From assembly GCF_020181035.1 (NCBI RefSeq), contig NZ_JAIQYY010000031.1, forward strand, positions 1-49,643: a stretch of DNA of 49,643 nucleotides, read 5' to 3'. The notes beneath the pieces are model-generated. The model searched no databases, had not been told where the DNA came from, and saw only the letters and a list, made by a program, of their open reading frames with translations. Below, piece after piece: positions 41,582 through 49,643 of the stretch (within the stretch, counting starts at the first letter, position 1; each line of letters opens with the position of its first letter). The translations under genes and the position numbers were made by a program. The DNA comes from Streptomyces sp. CoH27 (GTDB lineage Bacteria > Actinomycetota > Actinomycetes > Streptomycetales > Streptomycetaceae).

Positions 41582-42766
41582 TCAGAGAACAGCCCCTCCC
41601 ACCGGCCGCTCCCGCATCTCGTTCCCTCCGCCCCCGTCCGCGCCCGGGTGGCGTGACCGTCGGCCCCGTCTCCCCCGTGGCGTTCGTTGGGGCCACAGCA
41701 GCACATACGCCGCCGACCCGATGCAGAAGGCCAGCCGGATCAGCCCCCGGGTGGAGTCCGACGGGACCACCAGAACGCTGCCGTACAGGGAGAGGAGGGC
41801 GATCCAGCTGACCCACGGGACCAGGCGGCGTTGGCCGATCGAGTCCCACAGGAGCGTGCCGAGGAGGACCGAGGCGTTGTAGTACGTGTACACGCTCGGG
41901 TCCAGCATGATGCGGGCGTCGACCGCCAGGAACACCACTGCCGGCCAGCGGTTGCGACGGACGGCCAGGGAGCCCAGGGCCACGCCCAGGGCCATCTGGG
42001 CGGGGCGGTCCCACGGCGGGGTCGCGGGGTCGTCCACGCCGAACCAGCGCAGGGCGGACGCCGGCTGGTTGGGGATGGTGAAGCGAGCCGCGTGCAGGGT
42101 GTTCAGGTGGGTCAGATAGAAGGGCAGCCAGGCCACCGCCACCAGGCCGAAGGCCCAGGCCGCCGAGCGCAGCCGGGACTGGCGGGGCAGGGCCAGCAGC
42201 AGGGGCAGGAAGCCCACGGCCCAGGGTTTCGAGTCCACCGCCAGCGCCAGGAAGACTCCCACCGCCGTCGCGTTTCCCCGCACCAGCGCGCGGACCGCCA
42301 GCGTCGTGAAGAACAGGGTGAGGACGTCGTCGAGGTGGGCGAAGCGGACCGAGACCTCCACCCACATCGGGATGAAGGCCGCCCCGGAGATCAGGACCCG
42401 TTGCTGGAGGCGTTTGTGGTTCAGGCCCGTGCCCCGGTTGTAGTCCGCTGCCGCCCGGCCGATCAGCACCAGCATGTACAGGCCGAGGCCCGACATGAAC
42501 GCGTCGGCGAGTTTCTCGCCCATCGCGGCGGGGAAGGGTGCGAAGAGTCCGGCCACCAGGAAGCTGACGGGACCGATCTGGAGCTCGGGGTGGTTGGCGT
42601 AGAGGGCCAGACCACCGCCGCCCCGCTGGCCGAAGAGCAGCTGCTCGCCCTCGCGCAGATAGTGCCACGACACGGCCGCGTGGCGTTCGGCCACCACGAA
42701 CCAGACGGCCGTCCACAGCGTGAGCAGCACAATATGCCACCGCACCGGGCTATTCCCGAGCCGCAC
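41582..42766 (-). CDS. Multi-pass membrane glycosyltransferase-like protein
   Basis: 394 residues with about ten hydrophobic helices (for example RWHIVLLTLWTAVWFVVAE, then GPVSFLVAGLFAPFP, LVLIGRAAADYNRG, GVFLALAVDSKPWAVGF). The arrangement with RFAHLDDVLTLFF and a periplasmic-loop acidic pair resembles GT-C polyprenyl-phosphate mannosyltransferases (GT87-like). The C-terminus is a basic, low-complexity tail. A sugar-lipid substrate is inferred, not shown. Confidence 0.7.
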   Translation of the reverse strand: MRLGNSPVRWHIVLLTLWTAVWFVVAERHAAVSWHYLREGEQLLFGQRGGGGLALYANHPELQIGPVSFLVAGLFAPFPAAMGEKLADAFMSGLGLYMLVLIGRAAADYNRGTGLNHKRLQQRVLISGAAFIPMWVEVSVRFAHLDDVLTLFFTTLAVRALVRGNATAVGVFLALAVDSKPWAVGFLPLLLALPRQSRLRSAAWAFGLVAVAWLPFYLTHLNTLHAARFTIPNQPASALRWFGVDDPATPPWDRPAQMALGVALGSLAVRRNRWPAVVFLAVDARIMLDPSVYTYYNASVLLGTLLWDSIGQRRLVPWVSWIALLSLYGSVLVVPSDSTRGLIRLAFCIGSAAYVLLWPQRTPRGRRGRRSRHPGADGGGGNEMRERPVGGAVL

Positions 42767-42886
42767 GTCTCGTATCCGTCCTTCCCGTCACCACACCGCC
42801 TCTTAAGAGGGGCCACGCGGGCCACAGGTTCATCGTGCCGGTCGTCGGTAACGGGATTGTCAGTGGGTCCCCCTACAGTCGCAGGC

Positions 42887-43693
42887 ATGGCGACTCTTCC
42901 CAACCCGCTGCCCACACTGGCCACCGACCCCAGCGGGCGTTCACTGGGGCTGCAGCTCCCTCCTGGACGGCTTGTCGACGCGACGGACGACGGCCCCTGG
43001 CACGAACCCCTGCTGTGGCACGCCGAGAAGCCGGCCGCGCCGGGCACCTGGAAGGCACTGGGCGCACCCGGCGCCCGGGTCGGTCTGCTGCCGGTGCTCG
43101 TCGAGGTCGGCGGCAGCCAGGGCGGGCCCGCGGACTGGGAGCTGTCGCCCCAGTTGATGTCGTACCCGGGCGATCACGACGCCGAGGACGTCCTCGCCGA
43201 GTACTGGGAGGACTGGACCGAGGAGGGGGCGGGGGAGGAGATCGAACCGTTCGCGGACGAGTGGCCCGGACTCGCGCCCGGGGCGCACCTCTCCGCCGAG
43301 CCGGACACCCGGGCCGCCCAGGTGGCGGACGCGCTGACGGACGACGCGTCCCGATGGTTCAGGGAGGCGCACCTCGCCCTGGTCCCGGCCCGCCGGTCCG
43401 CCGACATCCCGGCGGCGATCGGCTGGACCGGCCCGCTGAACCACGACAACGACGTGGCCCGGCTGTGCGCGGTCCTGCGCTCCTGGGAGGACCGCTTCGG
43501 CATACGGGTGGTGGGACTCGGCTTCGACACCCTGGTCGTGTCCGTCGCCGCCCCGCCCGCCACCCAGGAGGACGCCGAGGCGGTGGCGGCGGAGCACTAC
43601 GCGTTCTGCCCGGACAACTTCAACTCCGACAGCCTGCGCACGTACGCGAAGGCACTGCTCGGCGAGACCGTCTGGACCTTCTGGTGGGACTGA
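42887..43693 (+). CDS. DUF4253-domain protein
   Basis: 268 residues. The C-terminal DUF4253 domain (about 160-268) shows LALVPARRSADIPAAIGW, then ARLCAVLRSWEDRFGIRVV, LVVSVAAPPATQEDAEAVA and EHYAFCPDNF. Cytoplasmic, acidic. Function unknown; family members are sometimes near toxin-immunity loci. The ATG has a weak ribosome site. Confidence 0.85.
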   Translation: MATLPNPLPTLATDPSGRSLGLQLPPGRLVDATDDGPWHEPLLWHAEKPAAPGTWKALGAPGARVGLLPVLVEVGGSQGGPADWELSPQLMSYPGDHDAEDVLAEYWEDWTEEGAGEEIEPFADEWPGLAPGAHLSAEPDTRAAQVADALTDDASRWFREAHLALVPARRSADIPAAIGWTGPLNHDNDVARLCAVLRSWEDRFGIRVVGLGFDTLVVSVAAPPATQEDAEAVAAEHYAFCPDNFNSDSLRTYAKALLGETVWTFWWD

Positions 43694-43694
43694 T

Positions 43695-43712
43695 CACCGG
43701 GGCCTGCCGGTG
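43695..43712. terminator. Short hairpin between DUF4253 and aminotransferase genes
   Basis: CACCGG (43695-43700) and CCGGTG (43707-43712) with a 6-nt loop, between convergent genes; modest stem. Confidence 0.45.
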
Positions 43713-43733
43713 CGGGTGACCCCGGACGGGGGC

Positions 43734-44960
43734 TCAGCCGCCGAGGCCCTGCTCCAGTCCCCGCCCCAGCCTCCGCAGCCCCTCCGCGATCTCCTCCGGT
43801 GTCTGGGTGACGAAGCACAGGCGGAGCGTGGCGGGGTCGGGGGTGCCGGCGTAGAAGGGCGCGCCGGGGACGTACGCCACGTTCTGTTCGACCACGCGCG
43901 GCAGCAGGGCGACCGTGTCGTACGACTCCGGCAGCCGGACCCACAGGAACATCCCGCCCTCGGGCCGGCTCCACCGCGAGCCGGCCGGCAGGGCGCCGGG
44001 CAGGCCCGCCAGCATGGCGTCCCGGCGGGCACCGTAGACCGACCGTACCCGCGCGACGTGCGCGTCCAGGACGTCGAGGTAGCGGGCGGCGGCGAGCTGG
44101 TTGAGCGTCGGGGTGTGCAGGTCCGCCGCCTGCTTGGCGACCGCGCACGCCCGGCGCAGCCCGGCCGGGGCGCGCAGCCAGCCGAGGCGCAGGCCGGGTG
44201 CCATGACCTTGGAGAGGGAGCCGAGCAGGACCGTGCGGTCCTCGGCTCCGGGGAGGGAGGCGATCCAGGGGGCGTGCTCGCCGTCGTAGCGGAGTTCGCC
44301 GTACGGGTCGTCCTCGACGATCCACAGGCCCGCGCGGGCGGCCACGGCGGCGATCGCCTCCCGGCGCGGCGCGGGCATCGTACGGCCGGTGGGGTTCTGG
44401 AAGGTGGGGACGAGGTAGAGCAGCTTCGGGCGTTCGCGGCGCACCGCTTCCTCCAGCGCAGCCGGATCCACCCCGTCCGCATCCCCCGGCACGGCGACCA
44501 CGCGCGCGCCCGCGAGGCCGAAGACCTGAAGTGCCGCCAGATAACAGGGGTCTTCGACGAGGACCGTGTCACCGGGTTCGAGCAGCGCAGTGGCGAGGAG
44601 GGACAGGGCCTGCTGGGAACCGGTGGTGATCAGCAGGTCGTCGGGGTCGGTGGGCAGTCCCCGGCCGGTGACGCGCGCGGCCAGGGCGGCGCGGAGCGTC
44701 GGCTCGCCCTCCGTCGTGGAGTACTGCAGCGCCCGCTCCGGGCTCTGCGCCAGGACCTCCTCGAAGGCCGCCGCTATGCCCTCGCGGTCGAAGAGTTCCG
44801 GTGCCGGCAGCCCGCCCGCGAAGTTGATCACCTCGGGGCGTGCGGTGACCGCGAGGATGTCCCGCACCGGCGAACCGCCCACGCTGCGGGCGCGCGCGGC
44901 GAACGGCGGGACGGGGGCGCGGGTCAGGGCAGGGGCGGGGGCTGGCTCGGTGAGGGGCAT
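43734..44960 (-). CDS. PLP-dependent aminotransferase, class I/II (LysN/2-aminoadipate type)
   Basis: 408 residues. The PLP lysine is Lys251 in LLGSLSKVMAPGLRLGW; other marks are INFAGGLPAPELFD, LLITTGSQQALSLLATAL, PTFQNPTGRTMP and VEDDPYGELRYDG. This is the fold-type I branch that includes 2-aminoadipate and aromatic aminotransferases and the catalytic half of MocR regulators. No N-terminal GntR HTH exists, so it is a true enzyme. The donor and acceptor cannot be told apart. Confidence 0.9.
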   Translation of the reverse strand: MPLTEPAPAPALTRAPVPPFAARARSVGGSPVRDILAVTARPEVINFAGGLPAPELFDREGIAAAFEEVLAQSPERALQYSTTEGEPTLRAALAARVTGRGLPTDPDDLLITTGSQQALSLLATALLEPGDTVLVEDPCYLAALQVFGLAGARVVAVPGDADGVDPAALEEAVRRERPKLLYLVPTFQNPTGRTMPAPRREAIAAVAARAGLWIVEDDPYGELRYDGEHAPWIASLPGAEDRTVLLGSLSKVMAPGLRLGWLRAPAGLRRACAVAKQAADLHTPTLNQLAAARYLDVLDAHVARVRSVYGARRDAMLAGLPGALPAGSRWSRPEGGMFLWVRLPESYDTVALLPRVVEQNVAYVPGAPFYAGTPDPATLRLCFVTQTPEEIAEGLRRLGRGLEQGLGG

Positions 44961-45052
44961 GGCGCGGCTCTCCTACGGCTCTTCGGCTCTGGATCCGGCC
45001 ACCCTAGAGAAGGTGCCTGCCGTCTACACCGGCAATTCCACGATCCGGACCC

Positions 45053-46480
<1,428 letters not shown>

Positions 46481-46663
46481 CGTCTCCCCTCCCCCTCGTC
46501 CCATCCCGGCGTTCCAGGAAGGGGATGTCTCCGCAGGTCAGCGCCTATGCGGGCGTTCCAGCGTCCCGGATCGGCCGTGGTCTCTGGCGGCCGGGACAAG
46601 GCCCCGCTCAGGCTGTGACTCATCCAAACACGCCAACTGGCCCAGCCTGAAAGAGGACTTGCC

Positions 46664-47404
46664 ATGCGAATGCGCCACATCCGTCTGCTCGCCGCCACCG
46701 GCACCGCGGTGGCCGCCCTCGCGCTCAGCGCGTGCGGTGGCAATGGGACGGGGACGAAGGACGAGGGCGCCGCGCGGTCGGTGTCGCCGTCGGCGTCGTC
46801 ATCGTCGTCGGCGTCGGCGTCGGCGTCGACAGGCACTCAGACGTCCTCCGGCACCACGGCGGGCGGCGGGACGGCCGGCGGTGGGACGGCGAACGGCACG
46901 CCCGTGGCCCGTACCCACGGACCGGCCACCGGGCCGGGCGCCGGCAGGACGACGGGCACCGGCACCGGTACCGGCTCCTCACCCGTCCTCTGCAACGGCG
47001 CGAACACCCGCGTCACCGCCCAGCCGGTCACCCGCCCCCTGAACCACATGCTGCTCACGGTGACGAACACGGGCAGCAGGACCTGCCTGCTGCCGTACTA
47101 CCCGGTGCTGCGCTTCGACGAGATGCAGTGGGCGCCGCAGGGGGCGAAGGACACCCAGCCGCAGGCGGTGACGACGCTGCGGCCGGGCGAGTCGGGGTAC
47201 GCGGGCGTGCTGTTGTCGGCCGCCGACGGCAGCGGCGAGGGCGGGACGACCGGCCACAAACTGACGGTGATGTTCCAGGGCCGCACGCCGAACAGCGACG
47301 GCGGCCCCGCCGCGACCCCGGCCCTGCCGGCGAAGGGCGTCTACTACGACAGCTCGCTGACCGTGACGTACTGGCAGCAGAACCGGGAAGACGCCCTCAA
47401 CTGA
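46664..47404 (+). CDS. DUF4232 lipoprotein
   Basis: 246 residues. Lipobox LALSAC with Cys24, then a Ser/Gly/Thr linker (about 30-105) and a DUF4232 domain (about 110-245) with ITQPVTRPLNHMLLTVTNTG-like strands (seen as VTAQPVTRPLNHMLLTVTNT), a disulfide-type Cys pair (NGANTRV side and RTCLLPYYP) and LRPGESGYAGVLLSAADG. GAAAGAGG precedes the ATG. Anchored outside the membrane; role unknown. Divergent from the membrane-bound HTH gene. Confidence 0.85.
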   Translation: MRMRHIRLLAATGTAVAALALSACGGNGTGTKDEGAARSVSPSASSSSSASASASTGTQTSSGTTAGGGTAGGGTANGTPVARTHGPATGPGAGRTTGTGTGTGSSPVLCNGANTRVTAQPVTRPLNHMLLTVTNTGSRTCLLPYYPVLRFDEMQWAPQGAKDTQPQAVTTLRPGESGYAGVLLSAADGSGEGGTTGHKLTVMFQGRTPNSDGGPAATPALPAKGVYYDSSLTVTYWQQNREDALN

Positions 47405-47420
47405 TGAGCCCCGCAAGGAA

Positions 47421-48413
47421 CTAGCGCAGCTTCCGGGCCACCTCGGTCGCCCAGTAGGTGAGGATGTTCCGGGCGCCGGCCCGCTTGATGCCCGTGAGGG
47501 TCTCGAAGATGGCCCGGTCCCGGTCCACCCAGCCCTTCTCGGCGGCGGCCTCGATCATCGAGTACTCGCCGGAGATCTGGTAGGCGGCGACCGGCACGTC
47601 CACGCTGTCGGCGACCCGGGCGAGGATGTCGAGGTACGGCCCGGCCGGCTTGACCATGACCATGTCCGCGCCCTCTTCCAGATCGAGGGCCAGCTCGCGC
47701 AGCGACTCGCGCCAGTTGGCGGGGTCCTGCTGGTACGTCTTGCGGTCCCCGGTCAGCGAGGAGGCGACGGCCTCGCGGAAGGGGCCGTAGAAGGCGGAGG
47801 AGTACTTGGCGGTGTAGGCGAGGATGGCGACGTCCTCGCGGCCGATCTGGTCGAGCGCGTCGCGGACGACGCCGATCTGGCCGTCCATCATCCCGCTGGG
47901 GCCCACGACATGGGCTCCGGCGTCGGCCTGCACCTGGGCCATTTCGGCGTACCGCTCCAGGGTGGCGTCGTTGTCGACCCGGCCCTCGGCGTCCAGCACG
48001 CCACAGTGCCCGTGGTCGGTGGTCTCGTCGAGGCACAGGTCGGACATGACGAGCAGGTCGTCGCCGACCTCGGCGCGTACGTCCCGGATGGCGACCTGGA
48101 GGATCCCGTCGGGGTCGGTGCCCGGCGTCCCGAGCGCGTCCTTCTTCGACTCCTCCGGCACGCCGAAGAGCATGATCCCGGAGATCCCCGCCTCGACGGC
48201 CTCGGCAGCGGCCTTCTTCAGGCTGTCGCGGGTGTGCTGCACAACCCCGGGCATGGCGGCGATCGGCACGGGCTCGCTCACTCCCTCGCGGATGAACGCC
48301 GGGAGGATGAAGTCTGCGGGGTGCAGGCGGGTCTCGGCGACCATCCGGCGCATGACGGGCGAGGTCCGCAGCCGCCGGGGACGCGTACCGGGAAAGGATC
48401 CGTACTTCGTCAT
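47421..48413 (-). CDS. hemB: Porphobilinogen synthase (delta-aminolevulinate dehydratase)
   Basis: 330 residues, usual length. Condenses two 5-aminolevulinate molecules to porphobilinogen in haem, corrin and sirohaem synthesis. The two active-site lysines are Lys203 (AYTAKYSSAFYGP) and Lys255 (MVMVKPAGPYLDI). The metal loop reads CLDETTDHGHCG: Cys127, Asp129, Cys137. Only two of the three cysteines of the strict zinc type are kept, so the metal preference may differ. MTKYG start; no other haem gene is adjacent. Confidence 0.95.
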   Translation of the reverse strand: MTKYGSFPGTRPRRLRTSPVMRRMVAETRLHPADFILPAFIREGVSEPVPIAAMPGVVQHTRDSLKKAAAEAVEAGISGIMLFGVPEESKKDALGTPGTDPDGILQVAIRDVRAEVGDDLLVMSDLCLDETTDHGHCGVLDAEGRVDNDATLERYAEMAQVQADAGAHVVGPSGMMDGQIGVVRDALDQIGREDVAILAYTAKYSSAFYGPFREAVASSLTGDRKTYQQDPANWRESLRELALDLEEGADMVMVKPAGPYLDILARVADSVDVPVAAYQISGEYSMIEAAAEKGWVDRDRAIFETLTGIKRAGARNILTYWATEVARKLR

Positions 48414-48563
48414 GCCTTCTACGCTACGCCCGCCCGGATACCGCCTTTGCCAACACTGTGTCGGCCGCCAAGAGGCCCCAACCGGGGCATAGCGGCGCCC
48501 TGATACCAAGTTTTTGCGCTCCCCTGGCCGTCCCTGGAACCGCACGCCTCCCCAGCGTTCTAC

Positions 48564-48585
48564 GCGCGTGGTGTCATGCACGCGC
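48564..48585. promoter_or_regulatory. Inverted repeat upstream of the phospholipase D gene
   Basis: GCGCGTG (48564-48570) and CACGCGC (48579-48585), perfect 7-bp arms, 8-nt spacer, 35 nt before the ATG. Could be an operator or mRNA leader structure. Confidence 0.4.
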
Positions 48586-48620
48586 CACCCCCTCCCGTGA
48601 GCTCACCCCAGGAGTCACGC

Positions 48621-49613
48621 ATGCTGTGGAAGGTCCTCGGCCGGGCGGGCGTCGCCCTGGCCGCCGGCGCCGCCGTCGTCGCCACCGCCGTCCCCGCGAA
48701 CGCCGCGAGCTACTCCGCGTTCGCCTTCTCCCAGAGCGGCAGCCAGCCCGCCGTCTACGACTTCATCAACTCGGCCACCACCACGCTCGACATGACGATG
48801 TACGAGCTGGAGGACACGACCGCCGTCAACGACCTCATAGCCCTGAAGAACAAGGGCGTGACGGTCCGCGTCATCCTCGACCGCCAGCACCAGAGCGCCA
48901 ACGGCCCGGCGTACACGTCCCTGACGAACGCGGGCATAGGCGTCGTCTGGTCCTCCTCCGCCTACGTCTACACCCACCAGAAGACGATCACGGTCGACGG
49001 CGTGAAGTCCCTGATCATGACGGGGAACCTGACGTCCCAGTACTACACGACCAGCCGGGACTACGGGGTCTTCACCGACGACACCCGGGACGTCGCCTCC
49101 ATCGAAAAGGTCTTCAACGCCGACTACACGGCCACGTCGATCACCCCCACCGACGGCGACCACCTCCTGTGGTCCCCCACCGACTCCCGCAACCGCCTGG
49201 TGTCCTTCATCAACTCCGCGACCAAGACGCTCGACGTGGAGGAGCTGGAGTTCAGCGACAGCACGGTGGTCAACGCGATCGTGGCCCGCGCCAAGGCGGG
49301 CGTGAAGGTCCGCGTGGTCCTGGAGAATCCTTCCAGCTACTCCAGCGAGGTCGCCGAGATCAAGGCCGCCGGCGGCACGGTCGTCGGCTACTCCGACCCC
49401 AACGGCTTCTACATCCACGCCAAGGCGATGGTCGCCGACTACGGCCTGTCCACCCAGGAGGTGGAGGCCGGCTCGATGAACATCAGCAGCAACTCCCTGA
49501 GCAACAACAGGGAGCTGGGCATCATCCTGACCGGCACGGGCGTGGCCCAGCCGGTGGCCCAGACGATCGAGACGACGTTCGCCGGCGACTACGCGGGCGG
49601 CACGGCGGCCTGA
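48621..49613 (+). CDS. Secreted phospholipase D-family protein
   Basis: 330 residues. A Sec signal peptide (about 1-29, ending ANAA) precedes two PLD half-domains, each with an HKD motif: His119, Lys121, Asp126 (THQKTITVDG) and His266, Lys268, Asp273 (IHAKAMVADYG). Both are followed by the GN/S-N element (MTGNLTS, AGSMNIS). Hydrolyses a phosphodiester, most likely phospholipid head groups or extracellular nucleic acid. AGGAG lies 7 nt before the ATG. A run of 20 G follows the stop. Confidence 0.92.
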   Translation: MLWKVLGRAGVALAAGAAVVATAVPANAASYSAFAFSQSGSQPAVYDFINSATTTLDMTMYELEDTTAVNDLIALKNKGVTVRVILDRQHQSANGPAYTSLTNAGIGVVWSSSAYVYTHQKTITVDGVKSLIMTGNLTSQYYTTSRDYGVFTDDTRDVASIEKVFNADYTATSITPTDGDHLLWSPTDSRNRLVSFINSATKTLDVEELEFSDSTVVNAIVARAKAGVKVRVVLENPSSYSSEVAEIKAAGGTVVGYSDPNGFYIHAKAMVADYGLSTQEVEAGSMNISSNSLSNNRELGIILTGTGVAQPVAQTIETTFAGDYAGGTAA

Positions 49614-49620
49614 CCGGAGA

Positions 49621-49640
49621 GGGGGGGGGGGGGGGGGGGG
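49621..49640. repeat. Homopolymer of 20 G
   Basis: A run of 20 consecutive G, 7 nt after the phospholipase D stop and 3 nt before the window end. Long G runs are rare even in Streptomyces and are often assembly or sequencing artefacts at contig ends. Confidence 0.9.
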
Positions 49641-49643
49641 CCG

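Overview
The window looks like a Streptomyces (or very close actinomycete) chromosome. The DNA is very GC-rich, codons end almost always in G or C, and GTG starts are common. The gene families are typical of the group: DUF3558 lipoproteins, MmyB-type regulators, a PadR/membrane protein/polyprenol-phosphate mannose synthase cluster, and class I LysRS divergent from ArgRS. I saw no rRNA, tRNA, CRISPR array, transposase or integrase.

Left part (1-4370), accessory island. A fragment of a dCTP-deaminase-like gene with a one-base frameshift is followed by a small ArsR-type regulator. Next comes a two-gene unit: an EACC1 protein (effector-associated constant component 1) and a 911-residue caspase-fold protease. 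The protease is fused to a long helical solenoid, a LysM module and a peptidoglycan-binding-like C-terminus. Each gene of the unit carries exactly one in-frame TTA codon (codon 41 and codon 359), so both should need the bldA leucyl-tRNA. A second gene fragment (the tail of an MmyB-type regulator) and a short GC-rich tandem repeat follow. This is my strongest candidate for a little-described biological system: a developmentally gated caspase conflict or cell-death module.

Middle part (4371-30516), mostly ordinary. In order: a secreted protein; PadR, membrane protein and mannose synthase; an NfeD-like protein with a flotillin; an MmyB-type regulator; a metallo-beta-lactamase-fold hydrolase; a small membrane protein and an MprF-like lysyltransferase that share a dyad motif upstream; an M20 peptidase; a two-component system; a luciferase-like oxidoreductase; a quinone-oxidoreductase-like gene divergent from an HxlR regulator; a YnfA protein; an SDR; a two-motif LAGLIDADG endonuclease convergent with rtcB; two DUF3558 lipoproteins; a DUF2637 protein; and lysS.

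Right part (30674-49643). argS is followed by a second accessory block (32462-38810). It contains a long hairpin that buries a ribosome binding site, a SUKH-like/deaminase fusion, a P-loop ATPase with a beta-propeller, a WXG100-type polymorphic toxin with a deaminase tip, a SUKH-type immunity protein and a HEAT-repeat protein. The remaining genes are a WYL regulator with a VOC protein, a TPR-like protein and a CGNR regulator, a membrane glycosyltransferase, a DUF4253 protein, an aminotransferase, a membrane-anchored HTH protein, a DUF4232 lipoprotein, hemB and a secreted phospholipase D. The window ends in a run of 20 G.
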